6,844 nucleotides of DNA from assembly GCF_049671445.1 (NCBI RefSeq), contig NZ_JBATUX010000025.1, positions 1 to 6,844 on the forward strand, read 5' to 3'. Below the pieces are notes generated by a model. That model made no database searches. It was given only the letters and a program-made list of their open reading frames with translations, and was not told the DNA's origin. Numbering within the stretch: the first letter of the stretch is position 1; each line of letters starts with the position of its first letter. Position numbers and translations under genes: made by a program. The stretch comes from Paenisporosarcina sp049671445 (lineage in GTDB: Bacteria > Bacillota > Bacilli > Bacillales_A > Planococcaceae). Of this stretch, positions 1-5,739 are shown one piece after another.

Positions 1-1070
1 TAGCACCAACAGCTGCAGAGCGTGACGAAGAAGAACGTTTTGACCGTGAAATTTTCGACAAAATGGCGGAGCTTGGCTTAACAGGTATTCCTTGGCCGGA
101 AGAGTACGGCGGAATTGGTTCAGATTACTTGGCATACTGTATCGCAGTTGAAGAATTATCACGTGTTTGTGCATCGACTGGTGTAACACTGTCAGCTCAT
201 ACTTCTTTAGCTGGATGGCCGATTTTTAAATACGGCAATGAAGAACAAAAGCAAAAATACCTTCGTCCGATGGCAGAAGGTACAAAAATTGGTGGCTACG
301 GTTTAACTGAAGCAGGTTCAGGTTCTGACGCAGGCGGCATGAAAACAACAGCAAAACTAGATGGCGACCATTATGTATTAAACGGTTCAAAAATCTTCAT
401 TACAAACGGTGGAATTGCCGATATTTATGTAGTGTTTGCTGTCACTGATCCAACTTCAAAACATAAAGGCACAAGTGCATTTATTGTTGAAGCTGATTTC
501 GAAGGATTCTCAGTTGGGAAGAAAGAAAAGAAACTCGGGATTCGTTCATCTCCAACAACTGAAATCATTTTCGATAACTGCCGCGTTCCAAAAGAAAACT
601 TACTTGGTGCAGAAGGCGAAGGATTCCTTATTGCAATGAAAACACTTGATGGCGGTCGTAACGGTATCGCAGCACAAGCTGTCGGAATCGCACAAGGGGC
701 ACTAGATGCATCAGTTGAATACGCGAAAGAACGCGTTCAATTTGGTAAACCTATCGCAGCAAACCAAGGTGTATCATTCAAATTAGCTGATATGGCAACT
801 TCAATCGAAGCATCACGTTTACTTACGTATCAAGCTGCTTGGTTAGAATCAAACGGTCACTCTTACGGGAAAGAATCGGCGATGGCAAAATTAATGGCTG
901 GAGATACAGCGATGAAAGTAACAGTGGAAGCTGTTCAAGTATTCGGTGGTTACGGTTATACAAAAGATTACCCAGTAGAACGTTATATGCGCGACGCGAA
1001 AATCACTCAAATTTACGAGGGAACTCAAGAGATTCAACGTCTTGTTATTTCTCGTATGTTGACGAAATAA
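1..1070 (+). CDS. Acyl-CoA dehydrogenase, 5'-truncated by the window edge
   Basis: FAD-dependent acyl-CoA dehydrogenase, which oxidises an acyl-CoA to the trans-2-enoyl-CoA and passes electrons to electron-transfer flavoprotein in the cytoplasm. The frame is open from base 3, so the ATG at 63 is internal; its in-frame upstream codons (APTAAERDEEERFDREIFDK) read like family sequence. About 355 residues are visible against a usual length near 380, so roughly 25 N-terminal residues are missing. Visible landmarks are the flavin/substrate motif YGLTEAGSGSDAG (bases 298-336), the mid-domain stretch LNGSKIFITNG, and the C-terminal IYEGTQEIQRLVISR, whose glutamate (bases 1017-1019) is the expected catalytic base. 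It sits 12 bases upstream of a TetR gene and in the same operon as icmF, which suggests a short or branched-chain substrate such as butyryl- or isobutyryl-CoA. That substrate is inferred from context. The usual Pro in the LTEP motif is Ala here. Confidence 0.95.
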   Translation, partial: APTAAERDEEERFDREIFDKMAELGLTGIPWPEEYGGIGSDYLAYCIAVEELSRVCASTGVTLSAHTSLAGWPIFKYGNEEQKQKYLRPMAEGTKIGGYGLTEAGSGSDAGGMKTTAKLDGDHYVLNGSKIFITNGGIADIYVVFAVTDPTSKHKGTSAFIVEADFEGFSVGKKEKKLGIRSSPTTEIIFDNCRVPKENLLGAEGEGFLIAMKTLDGGRNGIAAQAVGIAQGALDASVEYAKERVQFGKPIAANQGVSFKLADMATSIEASRLLTYQAAWLESNGHSYGKESAMAKLMAGDTAMKVTVEAVQVFGGYGYTKDYPVERYMRDAKITQIYEGTQEIQRLVISRMLTK

Positions 1071-1082
1071 GTCTTGACCCAA

Positions 1083-1718
1083 ATGAAGACTAAGCGCGAA
1101 GTTCAGTCGTCCGTGAAAGATGAAAGCCTTATTTCAAAACGCCGGAATCAAATGATTCAGGGGGCTGTCGCGCTCTTCAAACAAAAGGGCTTTCATCGCA
1201 CAACGACTCGGGAAATAGCTAAAGAAGCGGGATTTAGCATTGGTACACTATACGAATACATTCGTACGAAAGAAGACGTTTTGTATTTAGTATGTGACAG
1301 TATTTACGAAGAAGTGCAACAGCGTTTATCGTCACTTCCTACGCAAGTTGGTACGCTCGATGGCTTGAAAATAGCGATTCGACACTATTATTTATTGATT
1401 GATGAAATGCAAGATGAGTTCATCGTCATGTACCAAGAGTCAAAATCGTTACCAAAAGACGCTCTGCAGTATGTATTAAATAAAGAACTTGAAATGGTCG
1501 CAATCTTTGAAGACATTCTTCATGCGTGTTGCAAATCGGGAGAATGTAAACTATCTCCCGATGCTGTGAAGTTAGCGGCACACCATGTCGTCGTTCAAGG
1601 CCAAATGTGGTCATTCAGACGCTGGGCACTTCATCGGGATATGACGATTGAGGAATTTATTGAACAGCAAACAACATTTTTCTTACAAGGGATACAAGGG
1701 AATGGGGGAACAGTATGA
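1083..1718 (+). CDS. TetR/AcrR-family transcriptional regulator
   Basis: Cytoplasmic DNA-binding repressor of 211 residues, the usual size for the family. The N-terminal helix-turn-helix is clear: ALFKQKGFHRTTTREIAKEA (residues 30-49) followed by GFSIGTLYEYIRTKEDVL (50-67), the canonical TetR signature. The rest is a helical ligand-binding domain. The ATG at 1083 is chosen as start because it gives a compact N-terminus beginning MKTKREVQSS. A TTG at 1074, in the same frame, would add three residues; neither start has a good Shine-Dalgarno, so translation is probably coupled to the dehydrogenase ending at 1070. The gene's last four bases overlap the icmF start. Its place between two acyl-CoA enzymes suggests it represses this operon and releases on binding an acyl-CoA, as known for FadR-type TetR proteins of Bacillales. 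The ligand and operator are not visible here, and the operon promoter lies outside the window. Confidence 0.93.
   Translation: MKTKREVQSSVKDESLISKRRNQMIQGAVALFKQKGFHRTTTREIAKEAGFSIGTLYEYIRTKEDVLYLVCDSIYEEVQQRLSSLPTQVGTLDGLKIAIRHYYLLIDEMQDEFIVMYQESKSLPKDALQYVLNKELEMVAIFEDILHACCKSGECKLSPDAVKLAAHHVVVQGQMWSFRRWALHRDMTIEEFIEQQTTFFLQGIQGNGGTV
1701..1718 (+). promoter_or_regulatory. icmF ribosome binding site and ATGA stop-start overlap
   Basis: The string AATGGGGGAA (1701-1710) places a G-rich Shine-Dalgarno-like core about five bases before the icmF ATG at 1715. The TGA stop of the TetR gene at 1716-1718 overlaps that ATG. This arrangement supports 1715 as the true start and suggests coupled translation of the regulator and the mutase. 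Confidence 0.7.
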
Positions 1719-4700
1719 CACAAACAGTAGAAATTTATAAACCAACTAATCACGTGCGTTTTGTAACAGCATCAAGCCTTTTTGATGGTCATGATGCGTC
1801 TATTAATATTATGCGTCGTATTTTACAATCAACAGGTTCAGAAGTGATTCACTTAGGACATAACCGTTCAGTAGAAGAAGTTGTAAACGCAGCCATTCAA
1901 GAAGATGCTCACGGGATTGCGATTTCTTCTTATCAAGGTGGTCACACTGAATACTTTAAATACATGCATGATTTATTAGCTGAACGTGGAGCTCCACACA
2001 TTCGCATATACGGTGGTGGTGGCGGCGTAATCATTCCTAAAGAAATTAAAGAATTACATGATTACGGAATTGCATGGATTTTCTCTCCTGAAGACGGTCG
2101 TACATTAGGCCTTCAAGGCATGATTAATCGCATGGTTGAAGATTGTGATAAAGCGATTGATACGAAAAATGCTGTAGAGCAATTAGCTCAAGCTGACACG
2201 GATCATCCTCAAATTTTAGCTCACTTAATTAGTGTGGCTGAAGATGGAGTAAACAATGAAAACGCAGAAGCAAAAGCTTTAGTTGAAAAGGCACGTGAAA
2301 TGTCTAAAGGAACGCCCGTACTTGGAATTACTGGTACTGGTGGTGCCGGAAAATCTTCGTTAACAGACGAATTAATTCGTCGTTTCTTATCGGAATTACC
2401 AGACAAAAAAATAGCCGTTATTTCGATTGACCCAACGAAACAAAAAACGGGTGGGGCATTACTTGGTGACCGTATACGCATGAATGCGATTTTCAATAAA
2501 CGTGTCTTTATGCGCAGCCTTGCAACACGTGGTTCACGTACTGAATTGTCAGGTGCCATTGGCGATGTCTTAGATGTTGTGAGAGTAGCTGGCTACGACT
2601 TGATCATCGTGGAAACGAGTGGGATTGGGCAAGGGGATGCAGAAATCACGAACGTTGCAGACGTTTCTATGTATGTCATGACGAGTGAATTTGGAGCACC
2701 TTCACAATTAGAAAAAATCGATATGATCGATTACGCTGACTTAATTGTGATTAACAAATACGAGCGCAAAGGTTCGGAAGATGCACTTCGTCAAGTCCAA
2801 AAACAATACCAACGCAGCCGTGGTTTATGGAATGAAAGTCTGGATACTATGCCAGTTCATGGCACGATTGCAAGTCAGTTTAACGACAAAGGCACCAACT
2901 CATTATTCGCAGCTTTAGTAGCTCGCGTCAACGAAGTGTGTGGAACAGACTGGGAAACGAACTATGAGCAATTTGTAAAAACGCAAAAACAAAATGTCAT
3001 TATTCCAAATGATCGTCGTTACTACTTACGTGAAATCACGGATGCAGTTCGTGGCTATCATAAAAAATCTGACCAACAAGTGGACTTCGCTCGTCGTTTG
3101 TTCCAACTTGAAGGTGCGATCAAAACAGTTAATGAAAAAGCACCAAACGACGCATTAGTTGAATCGTTAACTTCACTAGCTGATGGAATGCGAGACGAAT
3201 TAACAGCAGAATCAAAACGTATTCTAGACAACTGGAAAGCGTTAAAAGAAGCGTATGCTGGTGATGAATTCGTTACCAAAGTTCGCGATAAAGAAATCCG
3301 AACGATGTTAGTGACAGAGAGCTTAAGTGGCTTGAAGGTTCCTAAAGTAGTATTGCCGAAATTTGTAGATTACGGTGAAATTTTACGCTGGGTCTATAAA
3401 GAGAACGTACCAGGTTCATTCCCATACACTGCTGGCGTATTCCCGTTCAAACGTGAAGGGGAAGATCCAAAACGTCAATTCGCTGGCGAAGGTACACCAG
3501 AACGTACCAACCGCCGCTTCCATTACTTGTCGAAAGACGATGATGCGAAACGTTTATCAACAGCATTCGACTCGGTAACTTTATATGGGGAAGATCCAGA
3601 CTTACGACCAGATATTTACGGTAAAGTCGGAGAATCTGGCGTTAGCATTTGTACACTTGATGATATGAAGAAATTATATGATGGCTTTAATTTATGTGCA
3701 CCGTCAACATCAGTTTCGATGACTATTAATGGTCCAGCACCGATTATTTTAGCTATGTTTATGAACACAGCAATTGATCAACAAGTGAAACTAAACGAAG
3801 AGAAATTAGGTCGTACATTAACGGTAGAAGAATTTACTGAAGTACGCACTACGACACTTCAAGTAGTTCGTGGAACGGTTCAAGCGGATATTTTAAAAGA
3901 AGACCAAGGGCAAAATACATGTATTTTCTCAACGGAATTCGCACTTCGCATGATGGGTGATATTCAACAGTACTTTATCGACTCTAAAGTACGTAATTAC
4001 TATTCAGTATCCATTTCTGGCTATCATATTGCGGAAGCCGGAGCCAACCCAATTTCGCAATTAGCCTTTACTTTATCAAATGGTTTCACGTATGTGGAGT
4101 ACTACTTGAGCCGTGGAATGAACATTGATGACTTTGCGCCAAACTTATCATTCTTCTTCTCAAACGGTTTGGATCCAGAATACACGGTAATTGGCCGTGT
4201 TGCTCGTCGTATCTGGGCTATCGTGATGCGTGACAAATACGGTGCGAATGACCGCAGCCAAAAGCTTAAGTATCATGTACAAACATCAGGTCGAAGCTTG
4301 CATGCGCAAGAAATCGACTTCAACGATATTCGGACAACATTGCAAGCGTTGATGGCACTTCAAGATAACTGTAACTCTCTTCATACAAATGCGTATGACG
4401 AAGCAATTACAACGCCAACAGAAGAATCAGTTCGTCGCGCAATGGCTATCCAAATGATCATTACGAAAGAGCTTGGTCTTGCGAAAAACGAAAACCCACT
4501 TCAGGGTGCATTCATTATCGAAGAAATGACAGACCTAGTTGAAGAAGCGGTGCTTTCAGAATTCGACCGTATTGATGATCGTGGTGGCGTACTTGGTGCG
4601 ATGGAAACACAGTACCAACGCGGGAAAATTCAAGAAGAATCCATGCATTATGAAATGTTGAAACATACGGGTGAATTACCGATAATCGGCGTGAACACGT

Positions 4701-4975
4701 ATTTAAATCCGAACCCACCATCATCAGAAGACATTGATAACATGGAAATTGCTCGAGCAACAAGCGAAGAAAAAGAAACACAAATCGAAAGCTTGCGTGC
4801 CTTCCAAGAACTTCATGCAGATGAATCAGCAGTTGCATTAAAACGTTTGAAAGAAGTAGCCGTATCTGGTGGCAACATCTTCGAACAATTGATGGACACT
4901 GTAAAAGTGGCTTCACTTGGTCAAATTACCAACGCACTATATGAAGTTGGCGGACAATATCGCCGTAATATGTAA
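1715..4975 (+). CDS. icmF: Fused isobutyryl-CoA mutase IcmF (B12-dependent mutase with GTPase chaperone)
   Basis: Adenosylcobalamin-dependent acyl-CoA mutase that interconverts isobutyryl-CoA and n-butyryl-CoA; characterised IcmF proteins also act on isovaleryl/pivalyl-CoA. The 1086 residues match the fused family. Domains in order: B12-binding (about 13-145) with DGHDASINIMRR, base-off cobalt ligand His26, and SSYQGGH and YGGGGG motifs; MeaB-like G domain (about 195-415) with P-loop GTGGAGKS (207-214), IDPTK (238-242), ETSGIGQGD (300-308) and NKYE (347-350); a linker; then the mutase barrel from about 550, with FPYTAGVFPF, RQFAGEG and GQNTCIFSTEFALRMMGDIQ. Phe589 and Gln733 stand where methylmalonyl-CoA mutases have the Tyr and Arg that bind the substrate carboxylate (Tyr89 and Arg207 in the Propionibacterium enzyme), so isobutyryl-CoA specificity is predicted. 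The G domain is expected to gate cofactor loading using GTP. No frameshift or missing key motif was seen. An intrinsic terminator follows 26 bases after the stop. Confidence 0.97.
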   Translation: MTQTVEIYKPTNHVRFVTASSLFDGHDASINIMRRILQSTGSEVIHLGHNRSVEEVVNAAIQEDAHGIAISSYQGGHTEYFKYMHDLLAERGAPHIRIYGGGGGVIIPKEIKELHDYGIAWIFSPEDGRTLGLQGMINRMVEDCDKAIDTKNAVEQLAQADTDHPQILAHLISVAEDGVNNENAEAKALVEKAREMSKGTPVLGITGTGGAGKSSLTDELIRRFLSELPDKKIAVISIDPTKQKTGGALLGDRIRMNAIFNKRVFMRSLATRGSRTELSGAIGDVLDVVRVAGYDLIIVETSGIGQGDAEITNVADVSMYVMTSEFGAPSQLEKIDMIDYADLIVINKYERKGSEDALRQVQKQYQRSRGLWNESLDTMPVHGTIASQFNDKGTNSLFAALVARVNEVCGTDWETNYEQFVKTQKQNVIIPNDRRYYLREITDAVRGYHKKSDQQVDFARRLFQLEGAIKTVNEKAPNDALVESLTSLADGMRDELTAESKRILDNWKALKEAYAGDEFVTKVRDKEIRTMLVTESLSGLKVPKVVLPKFVDYGEILRWVYKENVPGSFPYTAGVFPFKREGEDPKRQFAGEGTPERTNRRFHYLSKDDDAKRLSTAFDSVTLYGEDPDLRPDIYGKVGESGVSICTLDDMKKLYDGFNLCAPSTSVSMTINGPAPIILAMFMNTAIDQQVKLNEEKLGRTLTVEEFTEVRTTTLQVVRGTVQADILKEDQGQNTCIFSTEFALRMMGDIQQYFIDSKVRNYYSVSISGYHIAEAGANPISQLAFTLSNGFTYVEYYLSRGMNIDDFAPNLSFFFSNGLDPEYTVIGRVARRIWAIVMRDKYGANDRSQKLKYHVQTSGRSLHAQEIDFNDIRTTLQALMALQDNCNSLHTNAYDEAITTPTEESVRRAMAIQMIITKELGLAKNENPLQGAFIIEEMTDLVEEAVLSEFDRIDDRGGVLGAMETQYQRGKIQEESMHYEMLKHTGELPIIGVNTYLNPNPPSSEDIDNMEIARATSEEKETQIESLRAFQELHADESAVALKRLKEVAVSGGNIFEQLMDTVKVASLGQITNALYEVGGQYRRNM

Positions 4976-5001
4976 ACCAATAGGAAGAATCACTAAGGAA
5001 G

Positions 5002-5027
5002 GCGTCCCAACTTGTTGGGGCGCTTTT
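5002..5027 (+). terminator. Intrinsic terminator of the icmF operon
   Basis: GCGTCCCAA (5002-5010) pairs with TTGGGGCGC (5015-5023) as a nine-base-pair stem with one G-U pair and a CTTG loop, followed directly by TTTTCTATTT. It begins 26 bases after the icmF stop codon and fits a Rho-independent terminator on the plus strand. The other strand has no comparable T-run. Confidence 0.88.
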
Positions 5028-5041
5028 CTATTTGAGTAGAC

Positions 5042-5131
5042 TGAGCGGTGGCTCAGTCTGACTTTCTGGGGATGAAGTCTGAAAAATAAGGCTTCACGTC
5101 TGAAAAATCGCCGTCGACGTCTGAAAAAGTC
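5042..5131. repeat. Composite intergenic repeat, copy A (hairpin plus three A-rich units)
   Basis: The copy opens with a near-perfect hairpin, AGACTGAGC (5038-5046) and GCTCAGTCT (5051-5059) around a GGTG loop. After about 14 bases come three related units at 5074-5095 (22 bases), 5096-5115 (20 bases) and 5116-5131 (16 bases), each with the core ACGTCTGAAAAA or a close variant. The first unit can itself fold, GAAGTC with GGCTTC. Copy B at 5228-5317 aligns without gaps at about 71 percent identity by hand count (64 of 90). No known element name is claimed. Confidence 0.75.
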
Positions 5132-5227
5132 ATTTCTCTATCAAAAGCCACCACCCAAAACCCACAGAAAAGGCTGATGAGCACAGCGAGCAGCCCCATT
5201 TAGCGTTTATTTTTATATATATTTGGG

Positions 5228-5317
5228 TGAGCGATGGCTCAGTCGTAATAATCGAGGTTGACGTAGGAAAAAATGGCCATCACGTAGGAAAAATCGCCAT
5301 CGACTTCTGAAAACTGA
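5228..5317. repeat. Composite intergenic repeat, copy B
   Basis: This is a diverged direct copy of 5042-5131, displaced by exactly 186 bases. It keeps TGAGCGATGGCTCAGTC (5228-5244), though the hairpin is reduced to TGAGC/GCTCA. The three units at 5260-5281 (22 bases), 5282-5301 (20 bases) and 5302-5316 have the same lengths and order as in copy A; GAAAAATCGC (5288-5297) is identical. In units 1 and 2 the core reads ACGTAGGAAAAA rather than ACGTCTGAAAAA, the same change in both. CTGAGCGG at 5314-5321 repeats the opening of copy A and may be the start of a third, truncated copy. Confidence 0.72.
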
Positions 5318-5337
5318 GCGGGAGTATTAATGAGAGC

Positions 5338-5386
5338 CACAATTTGAAAAGCAATTGTGTCTGAGTCTGGCACCGTTTATTTTTTC
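5338..5386 (+). other. Small hairpin, GTGTCTG...GGCACC motif and T-run (possible weak terminator or repeat relic)
   Basis: CACAATT (5338-5344) pairs with AATTGTG (5353-5359) over an eight-base loop. The overlapping motif GTGTCTGAGTCTGGCACC (5357-5374) is weakly self-complementary at its ends (GTGTC with GGCAC, one G-U pair) and is followed by GTTTATTTTTTC. The layout resembles a weak Rho-independent terminator on the plus strand, but neither stem is strong. It could equally be the remnant of a dispersed palindromic repeat. Confidence 0.35.
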
Positions 5387-5443
5387 TTAAAAGTAAGTGT
5401 CATGTTCAGGAAAAGTGCTTATTAAAATAAAAAAAGTAGTAGA

Positions 5444-5465
5444 GGCCGAAATTGCATCTTCGGCC
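5444..5465. other. GC-rich hairpin GGCCGAA/TTCGGCC
   Basis: GGCCGAA (5444-5450) and TTCGGCC (5459-5465) are perfect complements around the eight-base loop ATTGCATC. There is no T-run after it on the plus strand. On the minus strand the stem is followed, after about ten bases, by a T-rich run (complement of 5423-5436), so it could contribute to minus-strand termination, though the spacing is poor for a standard terminator. Confidence 0.5.
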
Positions 5466-5479
5466 GAATATGTACTTAT

Positions 5480-5494
5480 AGATAGTATCTATCT
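5480..5494. other. Short dyad AGATAG-TAT-CTATCT
   Basis: AGATAG (5480-5485) and CTATCT (5489-5494) are perfect inverted copies around TAT. The symmetry suits either a short hairpin or a protein binding site. There is no gene start nearby to regulate, so an operator role is doubtful. Confidence 0.35.
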
Positions 5495-5570
5495 CTAATA
5501 AACCAAACGGACTTAACTGCGCGCGTCAGTTTTCAGGCAGAGAAGGACGAATCCCCGTCGCAGAATGATT

Positions 5571-5619
5571 AAAAAAAATAGAGTTGGGCGAGTGACGAAG
5601 TAGTCACAAGCCCAACTCT
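5571..5619 (-). terminator. Strong intrinsic terminator, best oriented for the minus strand
   Basis: AGAGTTGGGC (5580-5589) and GCCCAACTCT (5610-5619) are ten perfect pairs; a GA/AA internal loop leads to a five-pair GTGAC/GTCAC stem with loop GAAGTA. On the minus strand the stem is followed by A then eight T (complement of 5571-5578), a textbook terminator. On the plus strand the tail is only TTTATT, so it may act weakly in both directions. It lies about 120 bases beyond the stop of the membrane protein gene and is the best candidate for its terminator. Confidence 0.8.
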
Positions 5620-5630
5620 TTATTCCCTAA

Positions 5631-5659
5631 ATTATAGTGCAGGGGAGAATGCGTCCGAA
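5631..5659 (-). promoter_or_regulatory. Possible minus-strand promoter inside the inverted repeat
   Basis: On the minus strand a perfect TATAAT (plus positions 5631-5636) has the hexamer TTCGGA (5654-5659) 17 bases upstream. The -35 match is only three of six, so the call rests on the -10 box and spacing. Transcription from it would meet the strong terminator at once and yield an RNA of roughly 50 bases. Confidence 0.2.
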
Positions 5660-5714
5660 GCGCACTGAAAACCTTTTTTCGTCAACAGGAATTCTTCACT
5701 TAGATCTCTTTAAC

Positions 5715-5732
5715 GAGCCCCGTGGGGTTTTT
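5715..5732 (+). terminator. Short GC-rich hairpin with T-run, possible plus-strand terminator
   Basis: GAGCCC (5715-5720) can pair with GGGTTT (5725-5730), with two G-U pairs, around CGTG, and runs into five T at 5728-5732. It is small but terminator-like in the plus direction and would block read-through into the convergent membrane gene, whose stop codon is at 5740-5742. On the minus strand there is no T-run after it. Confidence 0.4.
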
Positions 5733-5739
5733 CCATGGG

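Larger units (their letters stand above)
5529..5672. repeat. Large imperfect inverted repeat with arms of about 60 bases
   Basis: The left arm (5529-5589) runs from GTTTTCAG inward to AGAGTTGGGC. The reverse complement of the right arm (5610-5672) starts with the same GTTTTCAG and ends with the same AGAGTTGGGC. Between these perfect ends the arms share, in order, GC, GGACG, CCCC, GCA and a closing A/T-rich stretch, with small gaps. The 20-base centre (5590-5609) contains a further GTGAC/GTCAC stem. The whole could fold as one long RNA or DNA hairpin, or represent a small non-coding repeat of the MITE kind. No transposase and no clear target duplication are visible. Confidence 0.6.
4976..5739. 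other. 764-base intergenic region between convergent genes, rich in repeats and hairpins
   Basis: No convincing protein gene lies between icmF and the minus-strand membrane gene; every open frame is very short. The space holds the icmF terminator, two copies of a composite repeat (5042-5131 and 5228-5317), small dyads at 5338-5359, 5444-5465 and 5480-5494, a large imperfect inverted repeat (5529-5672) and a short GC-rich hairpin at 5715-5732. Bases 5132-5227 between the two repeat copies contain only an AT-rich run (5205-5225) and a weak GGCTG/CAGCC pairing (5172-5195). For convergent genes, which need no promoters here, the gap is long. Confidence 0.8.

Noticed and set aside
1074..1079. TTGACC resembling a -35 box just before the TetR gene
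   Set aside because: There is no matching -10 box at 16-18 bases downstream, and the genes are arranged as one operon.
2221..2559. Minus-strand open frame of 112 codons over the icmF GTPase domain
   Set aside because: It is antisense to the P-loop and other conserved motifs and its composition follows the coding strand; it is a shadow.
4515..4916. Minus-strand open frame of 133 codons within icmF
   Set aside because: It lies wholly antisense to the well-conserved mutase barrel and has no recognisable domain or ribosome binding site; it is a shadow of icmF.
5074..5131. Short spaced repeats that could suggest a CRISPR array
   Set aside because: Only three units of unequal length, with no unique spacers of constant size and no cas genes; the same layout recurs in copy B, so it is part of a composite repeat.
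5171..5195. CTGATGAG, the conserved core of hammerhead ribozymes, inside AGGCTGATGAGCACAGCGAG
   Set aside because: The required GAAA after stem II and the flanking stems are absent, so the match is chance.
5517..5563. Riboswitch-like fold, CTGCG (5517-5521) pairing with CGCAG (5559-5563) around smaller stems
   Set aside because: No known riboswitch consensus such as the cobalamin box is visible, no gene starts downstream, and the large inverted repeat explains the pairing potential better.
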